From Opeltia flavorubescens (taxonomy: Eukaryota; Ascomycota; Lecanoromycetes; Teloschistales; Teloschistaceae), in contig KE546970.1 of the NCBI GenBank assembly GCA_000442125.1, forward strand, positions 434,001-498,000: DNA of 64,000 nucleotides, written 5' to 3'. This document shows, one piece after another, positions 44,396 through 56,456 of this stretch. The notes beneath the pieces were generated by a model. The model had not been told where the DNA came from. It did no database searches and saw only the letters and a program-made list of their open reading frames with translations. The stretch's first letter is position 1; each line of letters begins with the position of its first letter. The translations under genes and the position numbers were made by a program.

Positions 44396-44914
44396 TGGTG
44401 GGCGATAAGACCCTTGTGGACACATCGATTTTTTGCCAAAACTCAGAAGATTCACCCAGTTATAACACGGCCAATACGAGTCTAGACTGCGTAAAAAGTA
44501 TATATACTGATTAAACATCTTTTAAGCTTTTAATTGAAAGACTAAATAATACGATTAGATAAACCCTTATTAAATTATTTAATATATAGATTTCTTAGAA
44601 TTCTTACGGCAATCGTTAGCCTAGTTAAGCGTTCTAGGCTAAGGCGAATTATTACAAAAAAGATTACTAGCGCTATATTTTCCCTCTCTAGTTCGTTATT
44701 TAAAATAAGTTTTTTTAGAATTTTAAGCGAATTAAAAAGAAAATTCTTCGATTATTGAAAGATATAGAATAATAGAAGCTTATATCTATACTAACTATTA
44801 GGAATTTATACAATTCAGTGCTGATATATTCAGGTAACGCCTTGGTTTTTTACGGATCTATGGTTTTATTTCGGGTAAAAATCGATATGTCCACAAGGGT
44901 CTTATCGCCCACCA
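44396..44914. mobile_element. MITE, 519 bp, Tc1/mariner-type (TA target site)
   Basis: Terminal inverted repeats of about 42 bp begin TGGTGGGCGATAAGACCCTT at 44396 and end with the complement at 44914, with about two mismatches. TA dinucleotides flank both ends (44394-44395, 44915-44916), as expected for the Tc1/mariner/pogo group. The interior is very AT-rich with many TA steps, as left by repeat-induced point mutation, and has no transposase frame. It is a non-autonomous element; the near-identical ends suggest it is not very old or that the ends escaped mutation. Confidence 0.88.
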
Positions 44915-44916
44915 TA

Positions 44917-45730
44917 CTTATCTTAGCATCACAGCACTTCTAATTCTCTTGGCAGATCCTTTTACAGCTTATCAAGAACGACTCTCCCTCGTTCGTCCTA
45001 CATTATTTTCCCAAGATCTGGTAGTCGGAAACGCGATCCTTGCTAGATATACATGCATCTTGCAGCATCAAAGGGTAAGTCCTTATTGTTTCGAAACACA
45101 ATAATTCATTGGAGAGGGTTCTCGCACAATGCTTAGTGTTACGAATCCATCTATGTATTCCTGTCGACGGGATTTCATCGAGTTTCTACCCTTCGTTTGG
45201 GAGGTGATTTCGAGACTCAGCTTGGAGTATGGCATAATCAAAGCAACAAGATCTATTATCGTAGCTCAACACCAAGGCTGGACGGCTAAGGTATTATCAG
45301 ATCAACGTACAGCTTGGCAGGTGTCAACAGACAGGTATCAATTGAATTCACGGGATGAGGAACCCCTTAGTTACCGAAGAAAGCTGTTTCTCCACTCTGC
45401 CACTGTATCTGTCATTCATAATTTCAACGCCCATGTTATTAGAATGGCTTCCTTCCACAACAGTCCGTCGTTGTCTTCCACTGATCACTTTCCCACCGCT
45501 TCGCATCTGAATTGACACCGTTGAGCAAAGCCGAAACCAGTGGAACGACGCAGACTCACAGTATGACGGCCTCCAAGCGGGATGACAAGTATGGTTTTGT
45601 AAGGCGGGCCGCGCGACAAAAGAATACACTTATGTTCCCCCAACCCCACATGAGGCACTTCTGGCACAGAGTTTGATCATAGATAACTCCAGCCATTTGT
45701 CTTATTCCACATTCGAATTTCCGTCGAGAC
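44917..45730. other. Intergenic stretch after the MITE
   Basis: About 810 bp. A 128-codon plus-strand frame at 45129-45515 and an overlapping minus-strand frame exist, but neither has recognisable content. Confidence 0.4.
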
Positions 45731-46162
45731 CTAATACCGATACCTCGTTGAATAATCCTTCGGGCTGACCACTAAACCCCTCCCTTTCTTGGCCCCACGA
45801 TATATCGTCTCCATGATATCAATCAGCTCCTGCTTATCCTCTAGCACCCAGTTCAGTTTGTTGTTATTTCCGGTCCCAAAATCGCACATCATGTGCTTAT
45901 TGCGGAAAAAGAACATTAAGGTCATTCTGTCGTACAGTTCGTACATTTGCTTGAAATCCGGTACTTGATCGAGATCACAGACGTAGATGACCGCGAAGTT
46001 CTTGACGCGATCAGCAATACGGTAGAGCACCTCGTCTTGGCGCATGCAGTCCGGGTCCCAGTCGCGGCCAAAACGGATAACGACAAGGCGTTCTTCTTCG
46101 GTGAGGATCGCTTGATCCACGTGCCAGCCGGTGGTAAGATGGGGAAGTACAACGGAACCCAT
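45731..46162 (-). CDS. DIB1: U5 snRNP thioredoxin-like protein Dim1/Dib1
   Basis: Thioredoxin-fold subunit of the U4/U6.U5 tri-snRNP, needed for spliceosome activation. Single exon, 143 aa, the family length. Diagnostic runs: VVLPHLTTGWHVDQAILTEE, VIRFGRDWDPDCMRQDEVLY, YVCDLDQVPDFKQMYELYD, MFFFRNKHMMCDFGTGNNNK and RGLVVSPKDYSTRYRY. It is divergent from the thioesterase gene with 202 bp between starts. Confidence 0.97.
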   Translation of the reverse strand: MGSVVLPHLTTGWHVDQAILTEEERLVVIRFGRDWDPDCMRQDEVLYRIADRVKNFAVIYVCDLDQVPDFKQMYELYDRMTLMFFFRNKHMMCDFGTGNNNKLNWVLEDKQELIDIMETIYRGAKKGRGLVVSPKDYSTRYRY

Positions 46163-46364
46163 GATTCAAAGTGACACTCTTGAGCTTCGTAATGCTGATT
46201 AGTATGCGGTAAGAACACTGCCTTGAATGACCGATTGTAGAGGCGAGATGATTGCACGAAGAACAAATGCGGCTAAATTTAAGGCAATTGCCAAGCCTTT
46301 AAGCGAGCCTCTCTTACCTCTATATTCCATATGAGCAGCGAGTTCTCAACAATCCTAGCATACA

Positions 46365-46808
46365 ATGGAAATGGAATCTGGCGCAGAGCTCGAACATGTT
46401 CGCAGCTATTGGGCTAGAATGAAATCCAAGAGCCCTATTTACACATTCCTTTTGGACGACATTGTTTTAATCTCCGCTACCAAAGGTATAGTCAAAGCTC
46501 ATCTCAAAGTGCTTCCGGTCCATGTCAACTCCAAGGGCACGCTCCACGGTGTAGTGTCTTCTTGCCTGATCGACTGGACTGGAGGAATGGCGATTGCTTC
46601 TACAGGTGTCGATAATTCGGGCCTATCAACAGACATACACACAAGTTTTGTGTCGACTGCCCGGGAAGGGGATCTGCTGGAAATCGAGGGCAAAGCAAGC
46701 AAGGTCGGCGCTTCTCTAGCTTTCACAACCATTGAAATCAGACATGCTGGCCCCGGTGCACAGGTAGTCGCACATGGCACTCACACCAAATACGTGAAAG
46801 CGAAATGA
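46365..46808 (+). CDS. Hotdog-fold thioesterase (ACOT13/PaaI-like)
   Basis: Single-exon 147-aa protein of the 4HBT superfamily, which hydrolyses acyl-CoA thioesters. The signature HVNSKGTLHGVVSSCLIDWT supplies the HGG-like motif and the acidic residue after it; STDIHTSFVSTAREGDLLEI and TIEIRHAGPGAQVVAHGTHT are the matching strands. Length and layout match the single-domain ACOT13 type. There is no clear targeting peptide. The substrate is unknown. Confidence 0.9.
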   Translation: MEMESGAELEHVRSYWARMKSKSPIYTFLLDDIVLISATKGIVKAHLKVLPVHVNSKGTLHGVVSSCLIDWTGGMAIASTGVDNSGLSTDIHTSFVSTAREGDLLEIEGKASKVGASLAFTTIEIRHAGPGAQVVAHGTHTKYVKAK

Positions 46809-47246
46809 GCAGATAGGAATGATCATTGCTCAATATTTATTCCCTGGTCGAGATAGAGCAAATTCACGCCATGACATGGGAGGCTGATCTTGCCGTTGAT
46901 CATACAGCTGATCAAAGAAGTCCGCTATTCCCTATCATCCAACTCACCACACGCATTCTTCTTTGCGTCTTTCGCACAGCTTCTATTGCGTCTGACTTCA
47001 CTCGGATTGCGAAGAAAAGTTTGCTCGTTACAGCTTTAGATGCCTCCTCGAGCCAGCGCTGTGAAGGTGAGGTAATTCAACAGGGCACAAAGGCTATCGT
47101 CGGTCCAATTTCGGTGCAAAGATGACCGATTGCAGTCTGCCTTTCTTTTGGAGGATTCAACCAAGGCGGGAAGTCGGTCTTAGTATACTCTGGCGTTGAT
47201 CGCTACGACTTTGAACCGAGAGTTCCAACTGCTGTGTATCGAGGCT
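46809..47246. other. Intergenic, convergent genes
   Basis: About 440 bp; no supported gene. Confidence 0.45.
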
Positions 47247-48124
47247 TTATACTACTGGCAGAATTCCATCGATAATTGGTTTTAGCCGGTCTGACTCAAT
47301 CCATTGGTCCCATTTCCCTCCAAGCTGCTTAGCCAGGTTCTCAGGGGTCCGGTGTGCTGCGTCTTCGATGATTCGAATATCTACCCTTCCTGTATGCTCC
47401 TCCCTCCTAGCGCCAAGTGTTTCTGCAGCCTGAAGGACATCTTCCGGAAAGTATTTCGGCTCGAGACTTGAGGTGAGAAGGAGTAGAAGCCAAGCAACTT
47501 CTTCCTGCCCATTATCGATGGCAACATGGAGCCCAGTGCTCATAGAGCCCAACGGATCTTGGTATCGTAAGACATCAATTGGCTTCGCGGATCCGTTGCC
47601 GTTCCCATTCGCACTAAAGTCTTCTTCTTCATCTCCTTGGCCGTTGACGAGGTCCAATATTGCACCCACGTCTCCCTCGGCACAAAACTCTAGGAATGCA
47701 CGGGATTTGCGTTCCTCTGGGAAAGCTTTTAGGTAGCTCTCCTCCTTTAGTATCGGCAAAATGTCGAAGTTTTGCTGCAGTCCACCTTCATTGTTCACAT
47801 TGCAAAGAATCTGCTCAGACCCTGACGATGTATGGCTCGAGATGTTGCTTGAGCAGCTTGGACATTGCGTTATCTCGTAGGCATCGAGTAAACATTGCCT
47901 AAATCGCGCATTATCAGCATAGAGACCATAAGATGCCTCAATCTTGAATGGTGATGTGTGGTCAATGATAGAGGTACACACCAATGGAAATGGCACCCAC
48001 ATTGAAGCTCGACTGAGTCTGGTACCACCCTCTCTGAAGCTGAGGCTTGCTCGTACTCATCTTCCTCCTCTTCTGGATCAATCTCAATCGTCAATGGCTT
48101 TCCACACGTTTTGCACTCGCTCAT
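47247..48124 (-). CDS. Conserved fungal protein with N-terminal RING-like zinc finger
   Basis: 264 aa from exons 48124-47982 and 47898-47247. Cysteines at the N-terminus form CKTCGKP, then, across the intron, ELQCGCHFHWQCLLDAYEIT and QCPSC. This is a C-x2-C ... C-x-C-x-H-x2-[C] ... C-x2-C arrangement like a degenerate RING finger. An acidic linker (DPEEEEDEYEQ) lies between. The rest is helical, with GLHVAIDNGQEEVAWLLLLL resembling a single ankyrin-like hairpin and an acidic FCAEGDVGAILDLVNGQGDE. Such proteins could be E3-type ubiquitin ligase components, but that is inferred from the finger alone. It is divergent from the sorting nexin with 274 bp between starts. Confidence 0.82.
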
Positions 48125-48398
48125 GTTGTAGCTGTCTATTCACTGCAATTTCTCTGTGCCGGAGTTCTTTTTGGAGGATTTCGAGCAAAGTGACGAATGA
48201 CGGAACATCAAAGCCGCGTCCAATCACAGACGGCCTCCAGTGTTAGCGACCGTTAGTAAATTACGCTGGTACATGGTACATGGTCTGACGGCAAGACAAC
48301 AAAACAATGTAAAGTATCCGACAAGCAGCTGTTGATCCCTGCTCAAAATCCATAGTCGTGGTTTCTGGAAGCTGTGTCGCAATGATCCGACCGCTACA

Positions 48399-51300
48399 AT
48401 GGCTGACAATGGCATCCTTACAGCTTCCAACCCTGAGGGTATGGCACAGGAGAAAGCTTCTTATGAAGAGCTAAGCAGCGCGCATGGAACAGCAGAAACC
48501 TACGGAAGACAGAAGCCAGTGGATGCTACAGATGAGTCCACAAGAGCAAGGGAGCTTCTAGATCAATTTCTCCATTTCCTGTCGAATGCCAGTAACGAAA
48601 CGCTCGGAGCATGCCTTGCTGGTCTGGGCGCAATCACGTATTTCATATTAGGAAGAGTTGGACTTGTATTAATAGGCGTTGTAGGAGGGATTGTGTTGCA
48701 TGCTACGTGGGAAGGAAGTACTGCTCAGTCTGATGAGCAAACCGAATCCACGGCCGAAAAAACGAGAAGAAAGCGGGAAGATGGGTTGAAAATTCTACAA
48801 AGAGTGCTTGATTGGCGAGGGCAACGCCATCTGACTGAATCAGATGCCATTGAAAACGGTGGTCTCCTTCAAACAAAGACGTCTACTCCAAAGCCGCTTG
48901 ACTTTTCCGAATTCGAGTTGTTGACAGGGGCTGCTTTGACCAGTTTAACTGATGCTGTAATTCGCGATTACGTCAAGTATGTCTCCTTGCCATGTCCCAG
49001 AGCTTGACTGACAATTCCAGATGGTGGTATGGACCACTTTTGCCAGACGACCTCTCATTCCCTTCCGCTTGCCGTCAAACCTTGAGTGGCTTCCTTCTTA
49101 CAATTTCTTCTCGACTATCTCGAAAGAGACCAGCGGATGTATTTCTCGATTTTCTGACAAATTCCTCTTCAATTATCATAGTTTTTCTTAATGAACTCAC
49201 CAGTGCTCTGACAACCCCAGTGTACTCTGAAGCAGGAGCTTCGGATTTGCTACATCAATACCTGAAGCAGAATCCGAGTAGCAGTCTTACCAACGTCTTA
49301 GATCTTGATCAGCAGCATAAGAAGCTACAAGTCGTCTCAGAAGATATCCTGCAAGCCAATCTAGATCCCAGAGCCTACAACTGTGAACCAGTCAAAGTCT
49401 TTCTCCGACAGATCCTGGCAGATGTATGTTTAGAAATGACAGTCCAAAGCTGTTCGAGGCCGGACTTCATCAACAGCTGGATTGTGTATCTGCTTGAGCA
49501 GGGCGAGCCAGAACTCATGAATGCGATTGATGCTGGGGTTGGAGATGCAACAGCTACTAGTACGGGAGAACAGACTTCAAGAGTTGGTGATGCGCACGGC
49601 GAGCAAGCGAGTTCTGAAGCTGACCAACCCAAGACCCCAGATGTCAGTCACAAACGGACTGTAAGTAGAGCTGAAGAAGCCATGGATGAAGCAATGCAGG
49701 AAGCCAAGCGACTTAGCGAAATGATTGCTGCAGAAGAAGCCAAGAGAATTCATGCGAGTGACGACCATGTTTCCTCCGGAACTACAACTGGAGGTGAGCC
49801 GACTCCGACTTCCTCACAGAGCGATTTGGGAACACTGGTCAACGGGCCAAGATCAGCTTCAGGCGACGAAACCGCGAAAGAGCCCGTCTCTGCTTTCACC
49901 AACTTTGATCAGCTGTTGAAATCGCAACCCCCTACTGCATTGCAATCAGGGCATACTAGAACCGAGTCTGTAGTGCCTCCTTTGACTCTTCATAACGCTA
50001 GCATCTCTATCTTTGATGACGCAATGCCTGGTGAAAAGGTTACACTACGCTCTAAACCTACCATTGATTATCTCCTGCAAGTCGAACCGGCAACAGCACA
50101 ACATCCGGGCTGGATGATTGCTCGGAAGTATGCCGACTTCGAGACTCTACATGAGGTACTAAGGCGCATCTCCATTATTTCCGGTGTCCCTGAATTCGCG
50201 GCCAGGCATAACGCGATCCCACAATGGAAGAATCGAAGTAAAGAAAGCCTTCGTGTTGAGCTTGAGCGCTACCTACGCGATTCACTTTCCTTTAACCGGC
50301 TCGCGGAAAGCGAAGGCATGAAAAGATTCCTTGAGAAGGATCAGGGCCTCGGTCGATCTTCCCCAGGCATGAAACAAGGTGGCTTCGGATTTCCTACTCC
50401 TGCAGCATTCGAGTCTATGGGCAAGGGCATGCTTGACGTGCTTTCCGCTGCCCCTAAAGGAGCTGCGGGTGGAGGGAAAGCTATTCTTGGTGGCGTGACT
50501 GGGGTCCTTGGAGGTGTGGGAGCCCTCGGGCAGAAGAAGCAGGCGGCGACTGGGAGCAACAAACCAGCCCAGGCATCAAAGGCGAACCTCATGCGGGTTG
50601 AGAGCGATAAGTCTCAAGCTGCTGAAAGCCAAGGCAATGGGCTCTCACATGACTTCACGCGAGCTTCCCTTCATGAGGCTGATCGCGCGAGCACGCTACC
50701 TTTGGATTCTCGGTACGATCGCAGCGACGATCTTGGTACACACAATTCCAACTATAGCCCATCTCCCCAGTCCAGCAACGACCCTCAGGGAAGAATCGAT
50801 GCGTTGGGTTTGGCCAGCCCCAACCTTCAGTCACCTCAGACCACAAACGAGAATGAGACAACCTTCCAGCTTCCTCCGCCACCAAGTGAGATTCCAGACG
50901 ATTGGTCTACATCTGCGCCCATTCCACGTACCTCAACATCGACCGAAGACTTTCTCACCTCTTCCCCATCTCTTTCATCCAGACCATTTCGCCCGCCACG
51001 TCCCAAGCCTCCAAAGCCTCCGCTCACGGAAAAAGAGGCCCACGTAGCCATCGAACTCTTCTTCGCCACGATAACCTCCCTGTATACTCTGTCCTCCGCC
51101 TGGTCTATCCGCCGCACCCTCCTCACGGCCGCCAAGAATTACCTCCTGCGACCGGGCAACCCAAACCTCGAGGCTATCCGTNTACTCATGCAGGACACGC
51201 TTATCGACGCCAATATATCAGACGCGGGCCTCGCGTCGCACATAGACAAGATCAGAGAGAATGCGCTACCAACGGAAGCGGAGTTGAAAGCTTGGCCGCC

Positions 51301-51511
51301 ACCACCAACCGAGGAGGAGAAGGCCAGGCTGAGACAGAAAGCGCGGAAATTACTGGTGGAGAAAGGGATGCCGCAGGCACTGACCAGCGTCATGGGCCAA
51401 GCAGCTAGCGGAGAGGCGCTGGGTAAGGTGTTTGATGCTCTACAAGTTGAAGAGGTAGCAAGGGGTTTGATGTTTGCATTGATATTACAGGGTGTCCGGG
51501 CAATTCTATGA
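48399..51511 (+). CDS. PXA-PX-nexin_C sorting nexin (Mdm1/SNX13-SNX25-like)
   Basis: Endosome or ER-vacuole membrane-tethering protein, 1022 aa, exons 48399-48976 and 49021-51511. Near residues 65-105 a hydrophobic pair (LAGLGAITYFILGRVGLVLI, GVVGGIVLHATW) gives an ER-type membrane anchor. A PXA domain follows at about 170-370 (LTSLTDAVIRDYVKWWYGPL; FLDFLTNSSSIIIVFLNELT). The PX domain lies at about 540-650 (IARKYADFETLHEVLRRI; ESLRVELERYLRDSL) and binds phosphoinositides. The nexin-C region is at about 880-1022 (AIELFFATITSLYTLSSAW; EVARGLMFALILQGVRAIL). No RGS domain is evident between PXA and PX; that stretch is Ser/Glu-rich linker. The N at 51182 leaves one residue undefined. Confidence 0.92.
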
Positions 51512-52702
51512 TCCAGGGGTTGTGCAATAATCGAGACAACTTAGCACCGTTGAAAGGCCACAAAGGAGGTATATGATTCAGTACATTATCATTAAAAGGA
51601 GGGATCAGCGTTATTCAAAGCATGGCATTACCATCAGGTGTAGGTGTTACTTGATTAGTATCATGACGCGCCTACGCTTCCAAGTCTGATTTCAGGTAAA
51701 AAAAAGTCACTATGGGGACATTGTCAGGGCTAGCTTGATCACAACGGAATATCCAAGGACTCCACCTGACATGCAAAGGCAATAAGGTCTGGGTCAGTGA
51801 TCAACAATATCCGGTAAATGTCAGACCTTGACCGAAATCTCCGTCTCTGGAAGACCAAGAGACGACCTTGATACCATATGGATATTTGAAGTAAGAGCAG
51901 TCTCCGTGCGCCTACAGAATGAGAGCTCTAGTTGTAAAGTATTCACTGGAAAGCTAGGACATCAATTTGGCTGTTCGGAAGTAATAAAACCAAGGATCAG
52001 TTTACGTCACTCTTGGGAAGGTCCTACCGCAAATTAGATATTGATCGTTGGAGCTGAAGTGATTTTATGACACAACAAAGGAGACAGAGAGGCCAATCAT
52101 ACTCGCCGGCGAAGTATGACAAAATGGGCGTCCATGTCCATTATTGAGGTTGCCTTTTCATATTCCTGGCTCGGAATGCTCTGATACGATACCTTAGGAG
52201 AAACCAACCATTAAAGGTACGGCAGCGAGTGGCAAAATAAATATCATCTAGAAGGAGTTGGAATTGGAGTTCAGCTTGTAAGCCATTATGGGTAACGGGT
52301 AAAAAACATGGTCAACTCAGTGAAGGAATTATCGATGTGAACGAACATACAACAATATCCAAGATTTACTCCAATAAGCGTTCGATCTTCTTCAAGTTTC
52401 CTTCATCAATGACTTTTGCAGTCACTACATCTTCACGTCGCCATGAGCCGTCACTCGTCACCATACAAATTCCTGGCTTCGAGTTTCTGATCCACCCTAG
52501 GTCGACTTAACGCTGAGAGAAGTCGTCTACCGTCGTCTGGGGGGACCTTTTCTTTCGTCTTATACCACTTCTTCGAAAAACAGGTTTCTAAACACTGTAG
52601 CAACTTTATCAAAGTACTTCAAATCATCAATAATGGAAGTCCGCCAGGTGACGTCGATGACAGAGTCCTGCCATAAACTCTTACAAGGTCTTACCCAAAC
52701 TT
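51512..52702. other. Long intergenic region
   Basis: About 1.2 kb. An ATG at 52633 opens a short frame ending near 52728 that does not join the downstream gene in frame. If the ipa-type gene once had a longer N-terminus, its remains would be expected here, but none was recognised. Confidence 0.4.
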
Positions 52703-55365
52703 GTGAATTCAAACGCTCCCGCTAACCAAGGACTTTCCAAGTTAGAAGCATTCAATATGGAGGATGTATCCTTGATCTTATTGATGTTAGAGACTGCGGA
52801 TCGTGAGAACTATTTGAAACGTTTACAGTCTGGAACAACAAACCAGCAAAAGTCATCGACGAGTTGTGTGATTCAGCAATGGAAGCGACTACACGCAGGA
52901 TGAAGCTTCATTGCCCAGATCTCCAATCCTACGACCCGAACAATCCGACAGGAATTTTCAGTATTATCGAGAAGTGTTACAGCACAATCTCCGCCGAAGG
53001 CTCTGAATATCAAAAGATCTTAGAGCGTGCAGGAAATCCACGGGACTTAGTGGACAGCATCTTTCATGATTGGCACAAGCTGAGGGCCATCTCAAATATC
53101 CACCGCGAAGCATTGAATAAACGCTGGGCCAAAAGAAATACCATGAAGCGAAAAACTCTCCTACTTGAGGCCTGGCCGGGCATGAATCCAGCACATCGAC
53201 CGGACTTTGATATCATACGACAAGAGCTAAAAGGTTCCAAACATCGAGACGCAGTCATGATGCCGTACATCAATCTCGAGGATCTTGGCACAGGCAGAAA
53301 CCTGCTAAATCTGATTGCATCCAGGGCTAAAATGTGTCCGGAGCACTTTGCTTGGTTCGATTCTATCCCTTTAAAGACTGCCGTTGCAATGGAGGTCATC
53401 GGACCTGCAGCGCAATTTCCGAAAGTCATGCTCTTAAATGGACAAAAGACTCGAGAAACCTATGGTAGGTTACTGTTACTGGATGACCATGCTGATCTGG
53501 AGAACATTGTCTGGACCGGGTTTGGTTTGCAACTTGGCCATGGACTCGTCATCTTGGAAGCCCAGCAGCGTTTGTATCACTTCTTGCTCCGATGTACCGA
53601 ACGTCTTCTTTGCGATATCGATCTCTCTAATATAGTGATCGATGAAGTTGCTATAGATGCCCAACAGGCTTTGATATCTACCGAAGCAACAAGAACGACA
53701 GATGTTGAAGAATGGCGTTCAGTATCAGACATGAATATCCAAGCGTCTTACAACTTACCACAAGGTTTCCCGCTGGAATTTCTACGGAGATTGGCAGGTG
53801 CCAAACGCGATGCAGCCGAAGATCATTTCTGGACTCTACGCGAAGATCCCGCCACTTTTCAAGAGCAGCTCAGCATCAAGATTGCGCAGAACATAGAGCC
53901 TTATCGCAAAGTTGCACACGATTCCTTCCCAGTGAAGAAGACTGCCGACCGGCAAGCTTGTATCAGCATCATCCATAACGCCTGCCGTGATGTCATCATA
54001 TGGGAAGCAATCGCAACTGACTTGATCGAGATCGAGACAATAAAAGCCAACGTTGGTGATGAAATTCAACTTTCAAAGCGTCTTCCGCCGAGATACGAGA
54101 AGGCCATGGAATCTTTCGCAGCCTTGACGTATTTGGCATGGATGTATGCTGTGAAAGACATGTATCGTTTATTGATGTCTGATCGTACATTCATCGATTT
54201 TTTTGAGATTGTGAACATGAACAGAGACTATGCGGATTTTCTGCCGAAAGAACCTACAAGGAATCGTTGGCCCCCAGTATTGGTACTACTCACGGATCTC
54301 AATGACAGGGTGAAATCAAACATGATGGGCGCTTTGAATATCCTTGATGAGATGGAGCGCGTCATGAGTGCCGATGAAACGCAGCGTACCATGCTCAGCT
54401 CTGAAATGGCAAGAGAGATCTCCAAATTGGCAGATTTTGCTCAAATTCTGGACGCACTGCTCCGACATCAGCCTACGATCCAGAGAACCGAAGGGGCCGA
54501 TTATGATTCCATCGTCCTTCATCATATGGAGCGATTCAAGGTCATAGGCGAACTTGAGAAAAACCTTGCGAGTATACCACACTGGAGACATTGCAAGCCA
54601 CTCTTGACTGTCAATTATCCGGTGGGAAAGAAACGAACTCCGCATCATGTGGAACAAATGCGGCAGGCTGAGGCGAACCTAGATGCTTTCTGGGAGCATT
54701 TCGATCAAAAGTTCATGTCTTGTACCGGGAAGACCATCGTATCATGGATGGGCCATAGATTGAACGCTCGGGAGATACATCGGACTCTACCGTGGCAACC
54801 GGACGGCCGATTGACTCCTGACCCTGCAGCATCAGCATCAGCATCAGCATCAGCATCAGCATCAGCATCAGCATCAGCATCAGCATCAGCATATCAACCC
54901 ATTATCAGCACAATACCCAATCCTATTGAGAAATACCCTTTAGAGCCAAGAAAAAAGGCAAAGACGAGAGGTAATATCGACCCAAATCGAGACACAGCTA
55001 CGGTCGAACCCACCAACACGCGCACCACCATCTCCCAAGCCTCAGAGCTGTCTCCTCGGAGCTTTTCCCTCCCTAGTAAATTATACAAAATAATGAGTGC
55101 ATTTTATCCGACTTCAATCGAGGACAGAACAGGTAGAAAGGTTATCTGGAAAGATTTCCTTCACGCCATGTATAGCTTGGATTTCCGGATCGAGAAGAGA
55201 CATGGGTCGGAATGGTACTTTGAGCCGTTATGGAAACGCGATGCGCCAATCACGATTCATGAGCCTCATCCCTCTCACGAAATGCGGTTTGATAAAATTA
55301 GATTCGACGCGAACAGGATGGCAAGGAAGTATGGTTGGTGTAGTGAGACTTTCGAGGCAGATTGA
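52703..55365 (+). pseudogene. 'ipa protein'-type large fungal family member, probable N-terminal frameshift
   Basis: An 833-codon open frame (52864-55365) is preceded in another frame by 52703-52821. The upstream frame ends ...ENYLKRL and the downstream frame, read back past its first ATG, gives TVWNNKPAKVIDELCDSAME. Joined they make one continuous family-like segment, so one base appears missing in the T run at 52822-52824. The C-terminus (HGSEWYFEPLWKR, ITIHEPHPSHEMRFDKIRF, ARKYGWCSETFEAD) matches a large Pezizomycotina family often labelled 'ipa protein', whose function is unknown. An Ala-Ser repeat coded by a GCATCA microsatellite lies at about residue 660. The expected N-terminal about 100-150 residues of the family are not evident. 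It may be a truncated copy, or intact with a sequence error. Confidence 0.68.
54829..54888 (+). repeat. (GCATCA)10 hexanucleotide microsatellite in coding sequence
   Basis: Ten perfect GCATCA units encode a poly-(Ala-Ser) linker within the ipa-type gene. A hexamer keeps the frame whatever its copy number. Confidence 0.97.
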
Positions 55366-56456
55366 CTTCCTCCCCAAGAGGGAGATCCTTCCTCTTGGGC
55401 TCGAGTCCAGAGTGGCTGCATGTTCTGGATATTCAATTTGCGACGTTGGCAAATTGTCAATTTCTTTTCGTCTATTGAATACCTCATAATTCAATGATTT
55501 GGTCGACAGCACTTTACAAGAGATCATCGATATATTCAGAGACACCGAGAGGACAAACAGCGACGCGGCTGCAGGGAAGTACTATTATCTTTCTTCTGTT
55601 CCGCTGCTGTCATGCTTGCTCTTACTCTTCCATGTCTACATCATCTATGTACTACTCTTGCTGATGGACTTGACTCCTTCAAAATCTCGGCAGAATAATG
55701 TTATAGACTTTGCATTCTTGCACCACGCTCCTGCTTTTCTGAATTGGATTTTTGACCTGGACTCTGATAGCGCTAGCCATGCCACAAATGGAAGGGCAGT
55801 ACCCGAGGTCAAAAGAAACCAGAAGGCGCACCCATTTATTATAGCTAGTAAATCCAATCACTATTCCATCCGCAACTATACCACATATACCCAATCGCTA
55901 TCCCATCCCTTGCTATGGCACTAAAAATAGGGGCTACCAGGACTATCTCGCCTTCGTCTCATTCCTTACCCACCATACAGGCTCGTGGTTGACAATGTTA
56001 CCAAATTATCAGACATGTATTTATGGCTACCAGTAAATCGATCTATCGATATAGTCATCTTGGAAGCTCCCTGAACAAGAAGCACAGAAGGTGTGCGCCG
56101 AGCTTTTTGATGCCATGAGTAGCAGGGGATGGGACAGAAGGGAAGCTATTCAGAAACTTTTGCGGTAGTCGTTGCTCCAAATCTATATCTCCCTGCCAGA
56201 TGAACATTGTCTGCACATGACTGGCACTACGCGGTTCTCTAAAAGCTCAATGTAACAATGACGATAGCATTGTGCAATTGTGATGTATGAGCGTCGTCTT
56301 CTAATGCAAGACATCATCTGTAGCTCTTCTCTCGGGGTATCTCTCTCGATATAAATCCAAAATAAAAGCATAAATAGTAGTAAACGCAAATCTCGAGGCC
56401 TTAACTCAATTATCCCCACCGCTCAACTGTCCGCCCTTTGCAGACACTACCCTCCT
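55366..56456. other. Long intergenic, convergent genes
   Basis: About 1.1 kb. A plus-strand frame at 55499-55924 with a hydrophobic run is unconvincing; no family signature. No repeat found. Confidence 0.4.

Noticed and set aside
45129-45515. 128-codon plus-strand frame
   Set aside because: No motif, no splice or composition support, overlapped by a frame on the other strand.
55499-55924. About 140-codon frame with a hydrophobic run
   Set aside because: Starts without ATG, no family resemblance, AT-rich 3' flank of the preceding gene.
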